Of a stretch of 64,000 nt of DNA, positions 43,682 through 54,923 are shown in pieces; positions within the stretch are counted from its first letter, which is position 1, and each line of letters begins with the position of its first letter. The notes beneath the pieces were generated by a model, which saw only the letters and a list, made by a program, of their open reading frames with translations, was not told where the DNA came from and did no database searches. Source of the stretch: Kwoniella bestiolae CBS 10118 (taxonomy: Eukaryota; Basidiomycota; Tremellomycetes; Tremellales; Cryptococcaceae); NCBI RefSeq assembly GCF_000512585.2, contig NC_089241.1, forward strand, positions 2,542,001 to 2,606,000, in the 5' to 3' direction. The translations under genes were made by a program, and so were the position numbers.

Positions 43682-44683
43682 TTACACCGTAATTTGTGTG
43701 GCTCCCCGTGTGTGCCTGCTAGTAGGTCCGTCGGTACACCTGGAACGATCGGCGTTACTTTCGCTACTGCAAGAGGTGGTCTGCGTCTGGTGGCCACACA
43801 GTCGATTTCTACCGGTCGGATCTCCCCTTTTAAGAAGTTCATACGCCTTTAAAATTGTGTCGCTCCATATCCTCGGATTCCTTTGCGATTCCCCCACTGA
43901 CTTGTTGGACTGCTTGGAGTTATATTTGGTTCCAGCTATGCGCCCATCCGCATCGGAGCAAGTCTTCGAGGTGGTCGCATTACCTCTCATCGTAGCGGTA
44001 TCGTGAGAACCATCAGACCTTGAGGCCTCGAAGCCTTGCATCCTTGAGAAAATTTCAGACGCAATGGCGTTCCTCTCGGCCTCGTGCTCAAGCTCGGAAA
44101 GACTGAAGTTCTTGTACAACACTTTTTCAACATCTTCTCCTTCAATCTTAACATCCCTTCTCTTCACGTAGCAGTACCTTGTATCCTGCTCAGGCCCATC
44201 TGCACTACATTCAGTCCACCAGGTGACATTCTCACCCTTATCGGTGGCAAACTCCCGTTTCTCCGAAATCAACTTATCTCCATTTATATTGAGATCTGTG
44301 GCAGCACGTTTCAGCATCTCGGTTGCGTTCGAAGAAGTAGTATTATCACCACCGCCCGAAGATAGAGCCTCTTTCCATTGATTCTCATCCCCTTCCCAGC
44401 AATAGTCATTCCCAGTGGCCTTGTCAAACGCGCCGATACCATATATGACGCGTTTTCCCCCGACAGCATCCTCTTCGTATTTGTAGACACTTCGACGCTC
44501 GACAGTGGAAGGTAGAGTGTTGGTCACATACGTTTCGTCGCGGTTTTTATGACTTACCGTCCACTGTCCAGCGACGGTACCGGTGGGCATACCCTGGTCA
44601 GATGATGGGACCGAGGTTACCGAGGTTGATGGACTGTGCTTCATGATGGTGTGATTCTTATAGGTGCTTTGCTTAAGCGACAA
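43682..44683 (-). CDS. Unrecognised hydrophilic protein, 333 aa
   Basis: Uninterrupted frame from ATG 44,683. No signal peptide or membrane segment. The middle is Cys/Trp-bearing: YKYEEDAVGGKRVIYGIGAF, NDYCWEGDENQW, NVTWWTECSADG, DTRYCYVKRRD, then a helix LSELEHEAERNAIASEI. The end is Ser/Thr/Arg-rich with several Cys. Family not recognised. The balanced composition and conserved-looking aromatic/Cys spacing suggest a real ordered domain in residues 60-210. Confidence 0.55.
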   Translation of the reverse strand: MSLKQSTYKNHTIMKHSPSTSVTSVPSSDQGMPTGTVAGQWTVSHKNRDETYVTNTLPSTVERRSVYKYEEDAVGGKRVIYGIGAFDKATGNDYCWEGDENQWKEALSSGGGDNTTSSNATEMLKRAATDLNINGDKLISEKREFATDKGENVTWWTECSADGPEQDTRYCYVKRRDVKIEGEDVEKVLYKNFSLSELEHEAERNAIASEIFSRMQGFEASRSDGSHDTATMRGNATTSKTCSDADGRIAGTKYNSKQSNKSVGESQRNPRIWSDTILKAYELLKRGDPTGRNRLCGHQTQTTSCSSESNADRSRCTDGPTSRHTRGATQITV

Positions 44684-44763
44684 GGAGTAAACACTCTAAT
44701 TTACTGTCTACAGTAGCAAGTAAAACATGACATACATATATAACTCGTGGCTTGGAGCCCGGT

Positions 44764-44812
44764 GTCGAGTCGTCGAGTTGACTCGAGTCGAATCGCATTC
44801 GAGTCGAAGTAG
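44764..44812. repeat. Short imperfect TCGAGTC direct/inverted repeats
   Basis: Five or so copies of GTCGAGT/ACTCGAGTCGA in about 50 bp, including the palindrome GACTCGAGTC. It lies about 80-130 bp upstream of the start codon of the minus-strand gene 43,682-44,683, so a regulatory role is possible but not shown. Confidence 0.6.
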
Positions 44813-45662
44813 CAAGAATCCTTTGTGATTACTACAGTATAGTCGAACAGTCTGCTGTATACAGTACGAGACGAGGATCAAAGGAGAGAGAGAGCTGTCT
44901 TTTTCTTCCGCTTACATTGGGAGCTGTCTTTTTTCCGCTTCCGTTTCCCCGCCAGCGACTCAGAACGACGTATTGTAAACGTGACACCTGAGGGACTGTA
45001 GGTTCATGGCATCTGATCTCATGGTCGTTGGATGGTACGTTCGTCGATCCGATCGACACGATGGGACTTGTTAACATCCCCATGGTCCAGTCCAAGTGAA
45101 ATTACGAGATGATAGGGAGAAAGGGAAAAACTTCGAAGGAAGCTGTACTATCCTAGTTAGGAACAATTGTATTGGAGATGACTGGATGTATACGAACGAG
45201 GCTTTATTAGGTAAAACAGTATTGACCATTCAAGACGATACATCTGTGGATTACGATACGAGTGCCACTGCCCGAGCAAGTGAGATGATGTTTATTACGA
45301 GCAAATAGCTGTTGATGCTTTCGCAAGGCAAGGATTTACCGCCCTCAGCGTGTAATGTGAACTTTGTAACTATTACATTGTACGAGATCTAAGCGAGTTT
45401 TGAATACAGTATCGCATGCTACCGTGGGCGAAGAAGAACAAATAACATAAGAGGCGTAAAGGTTGATACGGTACTTTTATGCTTCTTGAGAAAGAGGTAA
45501 CTTGATCCCCACAAGCCGCTTCGGCACGATAAGATCTGATATATGAGTAGAGTACTGTACGTTCGATCATCTCTTTCGAGCCAGAGCATCAACGCTGCAA
45601 GACATGGGCAAACAACAGAATAACAAACCAAACTTGATCAGACATTACCGAAGACGCCACCG

Positions 45663-45688
45663 AAAAAAAAAAAAAAAAAAAAAAAAAA
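45663..45688. repeat. Poly-A tract, 26 nt
   Basis: Uninterrupted A run flanked by CG on both sides. No target-site duplication or reverse-transcriptase remnant was found next to it. Confidence 0.95.
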
Positions 45689-47962
45689 CGAAAATGACGA
45701 AATGTCTTCCTTGTTCTTTGTTGGAATGGATGGACACTTGCCGCATGCTAAGGGCTGTGTGATGTGGAATAACTTTCACATTCATTTACATGTGCTTGAA
45801 GTGCCCAAGGAAGCGAGTGCGGTCTATGTCCGATCTTGAGTTTTATGGAGAAAATGATCTCCATCACGAGATGAAGACGGAAAGATGAAACAAGCAGTCT
45901 CTTACCGAGTTTTGTAATCACCAAAGAAGGAGAAAGAAAGAATTGACCTATTGCTTTGGGTTACGTCACGCTCACTCCATCGCACCTCCACTCCCTTGGA
46001 TTGGGGAGAAAAACGAAAAAGAGGGTTTTGAGTTTTGGGTTTTCTTTCCTGACAGAGTACGAGTCGAGGCGTCACCCATAACGTGGGGTTACAATGTCAG
46101 AGTGCCTGATTACAGAATAATTAGGGTTGTTGGCTACGGTAACAGTGATGTTATTGTGCCGGGGATTGACCACTGGAAAAAAAGTTGCTGGTGGTCAATG
46201 CTGATGATGATGGAGAACAGAAGGGCTGCGAGCTGGGTATGATGTGATGATGAATATGCATAGAGTGATGGGCTGCAGTTGCGTTCTGTTGCCTTGAAGA
46301 TAGACCTAGACCCAACAGTAACGCACTAGGGGATTGTCGGATGTGAGAAAGAGTTGATATAGTTTTAGCTTAGGAGTGCAGGTCAGCTTCAGCTTCAGGC
46401 ACAAGGATAACAGACATAAAAGCACTACGACTGTAGTAACACCAAAAAAAAAAGAAAGACAACGAAACAAAGAGGAGAGGGGAGTGCGACTTCCTATATC
46501 GTCCATTGTTCACTCTCACTCTCCACAGCGAGCATTATCATCATTGCCGACAAGGACAACAACAGCAACGATAACGACAACAAGAAGCGAGTCGACTAAA
46601 TCCAGACTTGGTTTCATTTGATCAACCACCCCCACTCACTTGTACACCTCCTTTCACACCGATAAATCATTGATACCTCCCTTTAACCTCAAAGCCATAA
46701 CACGATATACCGATACCATACTCCTTACTCCTTTCATCATTTCATCTTCAGTGTTTCACTTGATACGATAATTACGAGTACCCAGCACACCTCATCCTTC
46801 CCATTCACCGACTCATCAGCACCCTCCATTGTCCCCACCCGAAAGACAGGACAGAAAGGAGAGGGTGAGTTGTGATACTATGATATATATTCCCAATATC
46901 GTTTCAACACCCACTCTCAACCTATAACAAAACGTTATGCTGTTCCCTGAAACTTGACTGACGGGTCTTTCAATATCTGTACATAGCCTCCCCCTTGCAC
47001 TGATCGTAACAAGACGCATATTCTCGACTCGGTAACCACGGCGGTAACACATAATCATCCCTACGAGTGATCGTATACAGATCTTGGGTGAAAAGGTACA
47101 ACAAAGCATTCGACGGAGAACTAAGATCTCAAACTAGAATATTGGATATCTGGGTAAGTGCATGGTGGTCATCCCTCTCACTTGGATACGGTGTCCCTCT
47201 TCCCCCTGATCTAACGAAGAGTAAGAAGTCGGAGAAAGAATGCAAACGCAAAAGGGGGGGTCATGGATTGTGCGTTTCTTGATGGTGAACCCAATGCATC
47301 AGGGCGTGACATTGATTGATGGGCATGTTGGAAACAAGGTCTGGACAAAGAGGAGATGATACACTGGGATAGGGTCCAATTCTTATTCGTTTGGATGGTA
47401 CCGCATGCTCTCTTCATCATCACTCATCACCATGAGGTGATATGTGTTTAATTGATCGAGGTGTCAAGGAGGAGAAGCTTAAGCATCATAATGATCCGTC
47501 CGATTATATTCCTTAGCTCCCTACCCAAACTACCGGTTCTCATCGTGTTTTGATCATCCAACTGACCGTTTTCTCTCCTCTCCCGCAGTCCCGGTGCCAT
47601 CAACACACCATCAAAGTCGAGAGGAAGAAGATCCAAACATCAACAACTCACTCATCTTGTCAACCCTTCCTTTGGATTTTGATCAGGAGGAGGAGAGAAC
47701 TTTCATTCTCACATTCACCTTCTCATCATCGGCATCATCGATAATATTACTATAAAACCAACAATCTCCTTGTCGGAACCCCTTCTTCGCCCCCCTTCCC
47801 CTTCCCCTTCTTACAATCACTAGTCACTACCCTACCAAGAAAGATAAGATAAAACAAACCCTTGGACTACACACAATTTAGCATATCCCCATCCCTTCGT
47901 AAAGAGTATATATACTCGTCCCACCTTCTTCATTCGTCATCAAGCATAGACCGACAACCCTC

Positions 47963-48313
47963 ATGCCGGTCGTACCACCGATGGATGACATCCGACCCTC
48001 CTCGAGGGGAAGTAGTAGTCAGAGGGAAGGATCCAGTAGACCTGCTGCCCCCGCCGGTAAACAGGATAAGAAGTCAGGTAGCACACCCAACGGCAATGGC
48101 AATGGCAATGGCAATGGGAAGGAAAAAGGTTGGTTAGAAGGTGTGGATTATGCTTATGAATATGTACCTGTAGCACAGGTGAGTGGTGTTGATTCTGCAT
48201 GCCCTGTTGCCGTGCGACAATGGCACTGGCAATAATGACGTTGAAGAACATCCCAAGCTGATAATGTTTCCTTATATCTATCACTTCAGAGACGTCAAGG
48301 TAGAAAAAACATG
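47963..48313 (+). other. Possible upstream exons (separate gene or alternative velvet start)
   Basis: ATG 47,963 opens 72 codons, rich in Ser/Pro and with a GN repeat (NGNGNGNGNG, from a 6-nt repeat at about 48,090-48,118). They end YAYEYVPVAQ at a good GTGAGT donor (48,179). A CACTTCAG acceptor at 48,290 gives RRQGRKN and a second donor GTAAGT (48,314). The phase (AAC AT|) fits the velvet-domain acceptor at about 49,864, but the intron would be about 1.5 kb, far longer than any other here. No intermediate exon chain stayed in frame in my reading. Confidence 0.35.
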
Positions 48314-49561
48314 TAAGTGCTGATCATATACATCCAACCTTTTCTCCAATAAGACTAGAATTATTTTTTGCTTCCTATCATTCGTTTCTCCCTATTTTCC
48401 ATCTTCCTTTCTGTCTCCATGATTCCTATGAGAGGTACACGTACTTGAATTTTCTCGCTCTCGCCCTTTCGCATCCCCCCTTCCGTGACTGCTTCTCTCC
48501 TATTCTACCTCGGACATCGAATTCCGACAATACCACCGGGATCAAGAAGAAGGTACGACCATTCGAAGATGTAAAGCGAATGGATATACACACAACATAT
48601 TATAGTGGGTCAAGTGATCATACTGCAAGTGCGGAGATACGTCGGAGGCGGACAGTCGGACCCACTGATGGTGGACGAGGATCAGCCCCAAGCGGATGGA
48701 TATATGCTGTTGCAAGGCAGAGGTGGAGATCCTACCGGCGGCGAGAGGAACGACCAAGAGAATGTAGGATAGACTGATTGTGTGAGTTCACGGTCCGTGT
48801 TCTGTGTGAGTGTGGTGGTCGTTGGTCGAGGTGCAGAAGGACCGTGGACGACGAATGAGTGCCTTTCAACTGACCAACAACTCTTCCCCCCACAGCTCCA
48901 CGAGATCATCCATGACCATCAAAACAGCCCTATCAATACTCACACACAAACGTATGTCGCTCATCATCACCACCACCAACACCACCACCACTTCACACAC
49001 CTTTCAAGGCCTCTGTCCGGTGTATATCTGTGATCCCTCGCATATTTGGAGGTTCGATCAGGGTTGCAGAGACACAACGACCAACAATCACACCCTATCC
49101 GATACACACACTCACGCACACAGTGATTGATTGTGTATATCTCAATCGTCAACACAGGATCATCTCCCATAGTTCGCTGCTTCAGACATTTCCATCATTA
49201 TCATGGTCAAGGATCCTCACCTCAACCTTGCAACCTTGTTCGCTGGAAGTACCTTTCAAGCCGACAATATCGCTTTTTGTTCTCACTCAATTTAGGGCTA
49301 TCACGCTCCTCCAGAGGGCTGCCCACTCAACAATCAACATGTCTGGTCGATTGGATCAGATCGCTCAATCAGCAACACAGCAACATTACCTTGTCGCATG
49401 TCCGTCTTCCGTTTGATCGATTTGTTATTGTTTAAGATGTCAATTAGCTTTATTCATATACCTTCTCTAGGTTCTTCTTGCCCCTTATTATCCTTGCTTT
49501 TTCCTTGATTTAATTGCTTTCTTCGGTTCTGGTCTTCTGTTTCTGTTTCTTCTGATTACAT

Positions 49562-52228
49562 ATGAACCACCATAAGAGCTTCAACGCTAACAGGATGTGT
49601 TCCATCGTCCCTTTCTACTTGCCACCACCACCACCTGGCTATCAACTCGTCTATGTCCCTCCTACCTCGACTCAACACAACCACGACAACCGTTCTTCTC
49701 TTCGCAACTCCCCTCGTTCGTGTATCACCTCTCCATCGGCTGGACCGTCCACACCCCCAACTCACACGACACCTTTATTACCAACTCGCTCTGATACACC
49801 CATGTCACATCGTTCTGACGGTGTGAAACATCTCGCAACGGATCATCATTGCGTACTCAGAAAATACGAGATGAAGATGAGGCAGCAGCCTGTGCAAGCT
49901 AGGATGTGTGGTGTTGGGGAAAAGTGTGAGTTCGCCTATAGATCACACATACATACAGTAATGTCGGACGCTGACTGGACGTATCCTTGATCATCATGCT
50001 TCGCCCAACAGCCGACAGGAGACCAGTTGATCCCACACCGATAATACAGTTGAAAGTGATTGACGAAAATGGTGAAGATATCACTTCGACTGATCCCAGA
50101 TCGAGAACTCCGCTAAGGCGTCCTAGTCCAGGTCCAAACGGTATGACTTTCATGCAGAGTGAGTGGCCAGTCTACATTCGTGGGCAATATTGTTGTTGTG
50201 AGCAGTGCTCAAGGGTCGGTGGCTGATCTATGTATAGACCCCTACTACTTCCTCTTTGCGTGTCTTGTGGGCGGTGATGAGAACGAAGATGAATTGCATG
50301 TTATCGATGATGGGAAGACTCGGTTCTTGACCGGAACGCCCGTATCTTCCTTATACCACCTTAAGGACCTCGATAATTCCGATGCTGCTTTCTTTGTGTT
50401 TCCCGATTTGGGAGTGAGGAAGGAGGGGAGATACAAGTTGAAACTCACTCTGTTTGAGATCGTTGAGTAAGTGACTGTGTGAAGTTGCAAGAGAACTTCA
50501 GCTGATACCGACGCTGGGCATACAGTCAAGAAGTGTACTATTGCACCACCACGTTTACCTCTACCTTCTCTGTCTATTCGGCTAAGAAGTTCCCTGGTAT
50601 GTCGAGTAAGTGATGTCGAAGTACCATCTCAGCTGTCATTCGTTGGCTGACTTGACTTTCACTTTGCAGAAGCAACGGACCTTTCCAAGTCATTTGCAGA
50701 GCAAGGGTTGAAGATCCGAGTCCGCAAAGATCCTCGTCAACGTGAGTCAACTTCGAGCCTGATCTCAAATCAAAGTACACCGGCTCTTGCCACCCAACCT
50801 CGGCGTCACAATCTTCCTCGTATCAAAGCTCAAAGTCTGCCAAACGTTAGAAGCAACGCACTGAAGCCAATTTATTTCCCCTCTCCTTTAGCTGCCGCAC
50901 GTATCACGAAGTCTAAACGAAAGAGCGATGCTGCCGACTCGGAAGATGACTATGGTTCTCCGAATCATCATCATTCTTATGCACACCACCATAGTGATCA
51001 GCACAAACGACAGCACCCTCCACCTCAGCATCAACAACAACATCATCATCAAGCCAAGAGATCAAGAGGCGCTTCGCTAGGGTATCCTCCAAATGAAGCA
51101 GAATCCGCTGCGAGGTTCTATAGACCCACATCATCGCACGGAGAGGCATCATCGAAGCCCACAACATATCACCCATCATATCCACCTCAGTCATCCTCTT
51201 CAAACGGGTATCCACCGGGATACCACCCGAATTATCCTCCACCAGGTCGTGGCCACCATATGCCACCTCCACCTCCACCATCTGCTTTTGATCCATACAG
51301 AAACCATCAAGCACTTTCACCCAGCTATCCCCCTGGATATCCTACGCAGTATTACGGGTCCAACTCTGGTAGGCCTTCTACACACCCATCTCCTGGACCT
51401 GCACCTGGTTCGGCTAGTAGACATCATCAGTCACTACCTCCACCAGGGTATGGTCCACCCGAACATCCCAATTTTCAACATGCCCAACAGCAATCGCCAT
51501 ACTATGCGCATGGCCAACAACCTCCTTCAGCTGGGGGATACCATCAACACCAGCGAACACCTTCATACCCTGGTTCCCCATATGGCGAGCCATCAGGTCA
51601 AAGGGGTGCACCTTGGCCTCAATCTCAGATGCAAGATAGGGAAAGGAGAGATACCTATCCACAAGAACCAGAAAGGGAGATTGCCTATGCCCGTGAACGA
51701 GAACGAGAACGCGAGATCGAGAGGGAGCGAGAGAGGGAAAGGGAAAGGTATATGTCCTCAAGGGGTCAACCGCAAAGACAGCGAATGAGAGATGGACCCA
51801 GACCTTTATCTCCACGATCAAGGGTATCTCCCACCAGACCTACCTCGATCTCATACCAGCCTTCACCCACTTCATCCGCCGGATCGACATTCGGTAATAA
51901 CAATAACGCAAGACCATTATCCTCCTCCAGTAGAGATAGGTTGGAAATAGTCTCACCGAATAACGTCACCCTCCCTCCTCTCAGTCTTTCTACCCCTACT
52001 GCGAGGAATCGACCCATGGGTAGCGGTAGTGCACCGAACTCTGCGGGATTACCTCCTATCTTGTCTTCTGCTGAGAGAGATAGGGAGAGGGATGAGGTGT
52101 TAAGTCAAAGATCTGCTAGTACAGGGATCATCTCTTCTTCAAGGAACCAAAGTCCTTTGTTGGGCAGTGGGACCCCCTCAAGTGCCAAGACGACCGATAG
52201 GATGAAGTTGCACAATATTGTAGATTAG
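49562..52228 (+). CDS. Velvet-domain transcriptional regulator (VelB/VosA type)
   Basis: Velvet proteins are fungal DNA-binding regulators of development, sporulation and secondary metabolism; VelB and VosA pair with each other or with VeA. Five exons in phase: 49,562-49,925; 50,012-50,158; 50,238-50,466; 50,526-50,605; 50,670-52,228 (792 aa if the ATG at 49,562 is used). The domain starts KYEMKMRQQPVQARMCGVGEK, then PTPIIQLKVID, and after a Ser/Arg insertion NPYYFLFACLV. Next come FFVFPDLGVRKEGRYKLKLT, then VYSAKKFPGM and SKSFAEQGLKIRVRKD, a set closest to VelB. The last 480 residues are disordered: His/Gln/Pro/Tyr-rich, an RERERER charged block near 51,690-51,750, then Ser/Pro-rich. The start is uncertain because spliced upstream exons may exist (47,963-49,400). 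Confidence 0.88.
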
Positions 52229-52881
52229 CGGGGTATGTTATTGAGATTGGACGTTCTTGGTTCTTGAACTGTGAAGAAACACAACATACTATTCGTGAAG
52301 AGATCAAGTTTGTGTGCTGGAAGGGGAGTATCCCTATCTATGGGAATCAGGATTGTTGAAAAGGTTTCTTGTGGTTAGTCGAAGCTGAAGGAGGGTATGA
52401 GAGGAAGATGACATGAATTCAGGATAAAGGCAGGGCGGTAAATCAAGTGTCCGGATGCGAAGGGAAGGAATGTGATTGAATTGAGGATATGTGTGTTGAG
52501 AAGAAGGGTCACAAGAAGAAGCGACAGACAGATACATGAGAAGTATACATGACATCAACCGATTCTTGTGGTCAGGTAAAGTTGAAGTAACGAGTTTATA
52601 TGAGTATGAGAATTGATATGCATATAACAATTTATATCTTGTACAGCGAGTGCGTTCGGGGCATATGTTAGTCAAGATGGCAAATGCATGCGGGTTGAGA
52701 TCATCATACGAGATGTATTTATATGGTGTGACATGGATGATCAGACATTGGCATAAGGATGATTGAGGAGAACAATTACAACACAATCAGACAAACGATC
52801 TTGCAAGAATACCACAAGAGAAAAGAAAGGGAAAAGTGACAAACACTATCGATGATCAGTACTCCTAGACTGGACTCTCGA
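52229..52881. other. Convergent 3' flanks of velvet gene and 52,882 (-)
   Basis: Nothing recognised. Confidence 0.4.
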
Positions 52882-53802
52882 TCAATCGTTCCTCCCCGTC
52901 CACCAATCCTCATGCCCAATCTCATTCCAACCCCAATAAGTCCACTGAGGATTCCCCGGAGGGGGATACCAATCCGCCCTACTCCTCCCATAAAGATGAC
53001 ACCACATCTCCCATCTCTCCACGTCTTCCTCAAGCTTCTTCTTCTCCTCGGCTGCTTTCTTCGCTGCCTCCTGCTTTGCCACTTCTGCCGAAGCTGCCGT
53101 GTGGAGGGCCTGAGCGACGGCCGCAATGAGGGGGTTGAAGTATCTGGGTATCTCGGGTTTGTCGTCGGGAGAGGCGGGGGGTTTGGGCGGGAGGAAGGGC
53201 TCGACGAGTTTGGCATAGGGGGCGAGTCGGTCGGAGGGAAGGATCTGGGCGAGGATGATGGCCTGGTATCCAATAGCATCGTATCGCTAGTGAGCTGAGT
53301 TGAGATATTACATCGAAGTCTGATCAGCTTGATTGATCCGACTCACCTTGTGGGTATATGGGAATCCCAAGGTCAATCTCTTTTGGAGTATCCCATCGAT
53401 AATGTCCAGCGCTTCTCTGCGGCACGATGAAATAAAGTCAGCAGACATCCGTTCTGCTGGGACACCAGCACAGCCCAATAGCGACGAGACGCTCTGAGGA
53501 AGGTCCATTCCTTTCCAAGACGATGTGATCGAACGACGGTATATCCAATCTCTTCACTCCATACTTCGCAATGAGGATTAGACAATCATTGACAACTCTA
53601 CTCACTTCTTCTTAACCCACTCCTCAAAAGTCCTATAAATCCCATAATCCATCCTCCCGATACCCCTCGGATCACCATTCGTCATCCACTCTGTCCACTC
53701 CCTCACATCTTCGAGGTGCTGTTTGAGCGCTACCTCGATGGGATCGCGAGTGTCGGGCTGGTCTTCTGGAGGAGGGGATAGTCTCGGGAGTGGGTTGGGC
53801 AT
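52882..53802 (-). CDS. Unrecognised protein, 223 aa, Trp-rich C-terminus
   Basis: Three exons in phase: 53,802-53,606; 53,416-53,347; 53,286-52,882. The first intron is 189 nt, long for this window. N-terminal half: IEVALKQHLEDVREWTEWM, GIYRTFEEWVKKK and ALDIIDGILQKRLTLGFPYTHK, predicted helical. After YDAIGYQAIILAQILP comes a Pro linker, then a charged Ala/Lys/Glu coiled coil (EVAKQEAAKKAAEEKKKLEED). The end is WEMWCHLYGRSRADWYPPPG…WTYWGWNEIG…DWW, with about nine Trp in 45 residues. Family not recognised; cytosolic or nuclear by default. Confidence 0.7.
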
Positions 53803-54923
53803 ATCTTCTCTCCAGGTTGTCTATCTCAAGTGGTATTTAGTGGGGTATTGTATATATGTGTATGGTATTTTGAAGTGTCGGTGGATGATGGGAATGTGTA
53901 GGTCAGTTAGACTGATCAGATTAGTAAGAAGACATGAGCCTCTTGGCTTCTTGGATGAGATCACTACACAAGCACACACAATATATATGTACATCCGCAA
54001 TATTCTCGCCTCTTCTTCTGGTCGCAGAGGAAACCACCAGTAAACCGCGCACAAGGTTTATGGTATACGATAACATGCATTTTTCACGTCAATTGATCAA
54101 TCAATCAATCAAACAGTCGGCAAAATCGTTCTGATCGTGACTTCTTATGAAGTGGGATTGCCCTCCTGAACCAAGCTTACTCCAAAGGGTAAGAAGGGTA
54201 GGTGACTAAGTTCACACCAAAAGTCCCCAAAGTGCACCGTAAAGGTGTGTATCAGTGTGCGTGTAATACGCCATGATTGTCTTGGTGCGCTGTGTAACGG
54301 GTGGTGGGTACGTAGTATGTGTGGAGGAAGGGTACTTTGATGGTTTGGTTCGTAAGTACTCCCTTCCCATGGCTGGTTGATCGATCGAAAGGTCGTGTTT
54401 TGGCGTCCGTACCCTGCTGAAGGCTTTTGGTGTAAAATGAATTGTCATGGTCATGGTCATGGTCTCGTTTGATGACGTTCAGAGTAGGTCTGATTTGAGG
54501 CTTGGTAGCAAGCGTCTAAAAAAATTCAGCTGAGCTTGAATTTCCACGCTCAGGGGTCATTTTGAGTTCAGCTTATCACCTTGCTGGACGTTTGAAACTC
54601 CCCGTGAATGTTCGCTTACTATACACCATGTACATCTGATGGTTTGTACAACATATAAACAGGTTCTTGAACCATGAAGAATTTTGAGCAACAATTGATC
54701 ACCTTATCCAATCGATGTATTTATTCTTTCTTCGGTGATAGTTCCTTCACTGATCTCGATACATGGGTGTGCTGGATGGCCCTTGCGAGTAATCAACAGT
54801 TTGATTCTCCTGCGCCGCGTGATCGATGATATCGTAGCGATCCGTCTGTTCCCCCGAGCTTCCATAAATACACCTCACCCTTCCATCCGTTCTTCTTCTT
54901 CCCAACCAAGACCCAAGGTCCGC
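53803..54923. other. Intergenic with short simple repeats
   Basis: About 1.1 kb without a supported gene. It holds an ATCA-type repeat near 54,090-54,110 and three copies of a TCATGG hexamer near 54,446-54,465. Confidence 0.45.

Larger units (their letters stand above)
44684..47962. other. Long gene-poor stretch
   Basis: More than 3 kb without a convincing gene. It contains a TCGAGTC-rich repeat (44,764-44,812), a 26-nt poly-A (45,663-45,688), A-rich runs near 46,443-46,475 and C/T-rich tracts near 47,780-47,820 just before a possible first exon. The open frames at 45,943-46,242 and 46,376-46,621 have no protein character. Part of it is probably the leader and promoter of the velvet gene. 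Confidence 0.45.

Noticed and set aside
45663..45688. Poly-A tract as the tail of a retrotransposed copy
   Set aside because: No coding or element sequence upstream and no flanking target-site duplication could be seen.
45943..46242. Open frame in the gene-poor stretch
   Set aside because: No homology pattern, no introns, no conserved composition.
48090..48118. Hexamer repeat encoding NGNGNG as a structural element
   Set aside because: A simple in-frame microsatellite within a possible coding exon; nothing more is implied.
48445..48777. 110-codon frame between the possible upstream exons and the velvet gene
   Set aside because: It runs across likely splice sites (48,550 and 48,604) and joins in phase to neither side. 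Kept only as part of the leader discussion.
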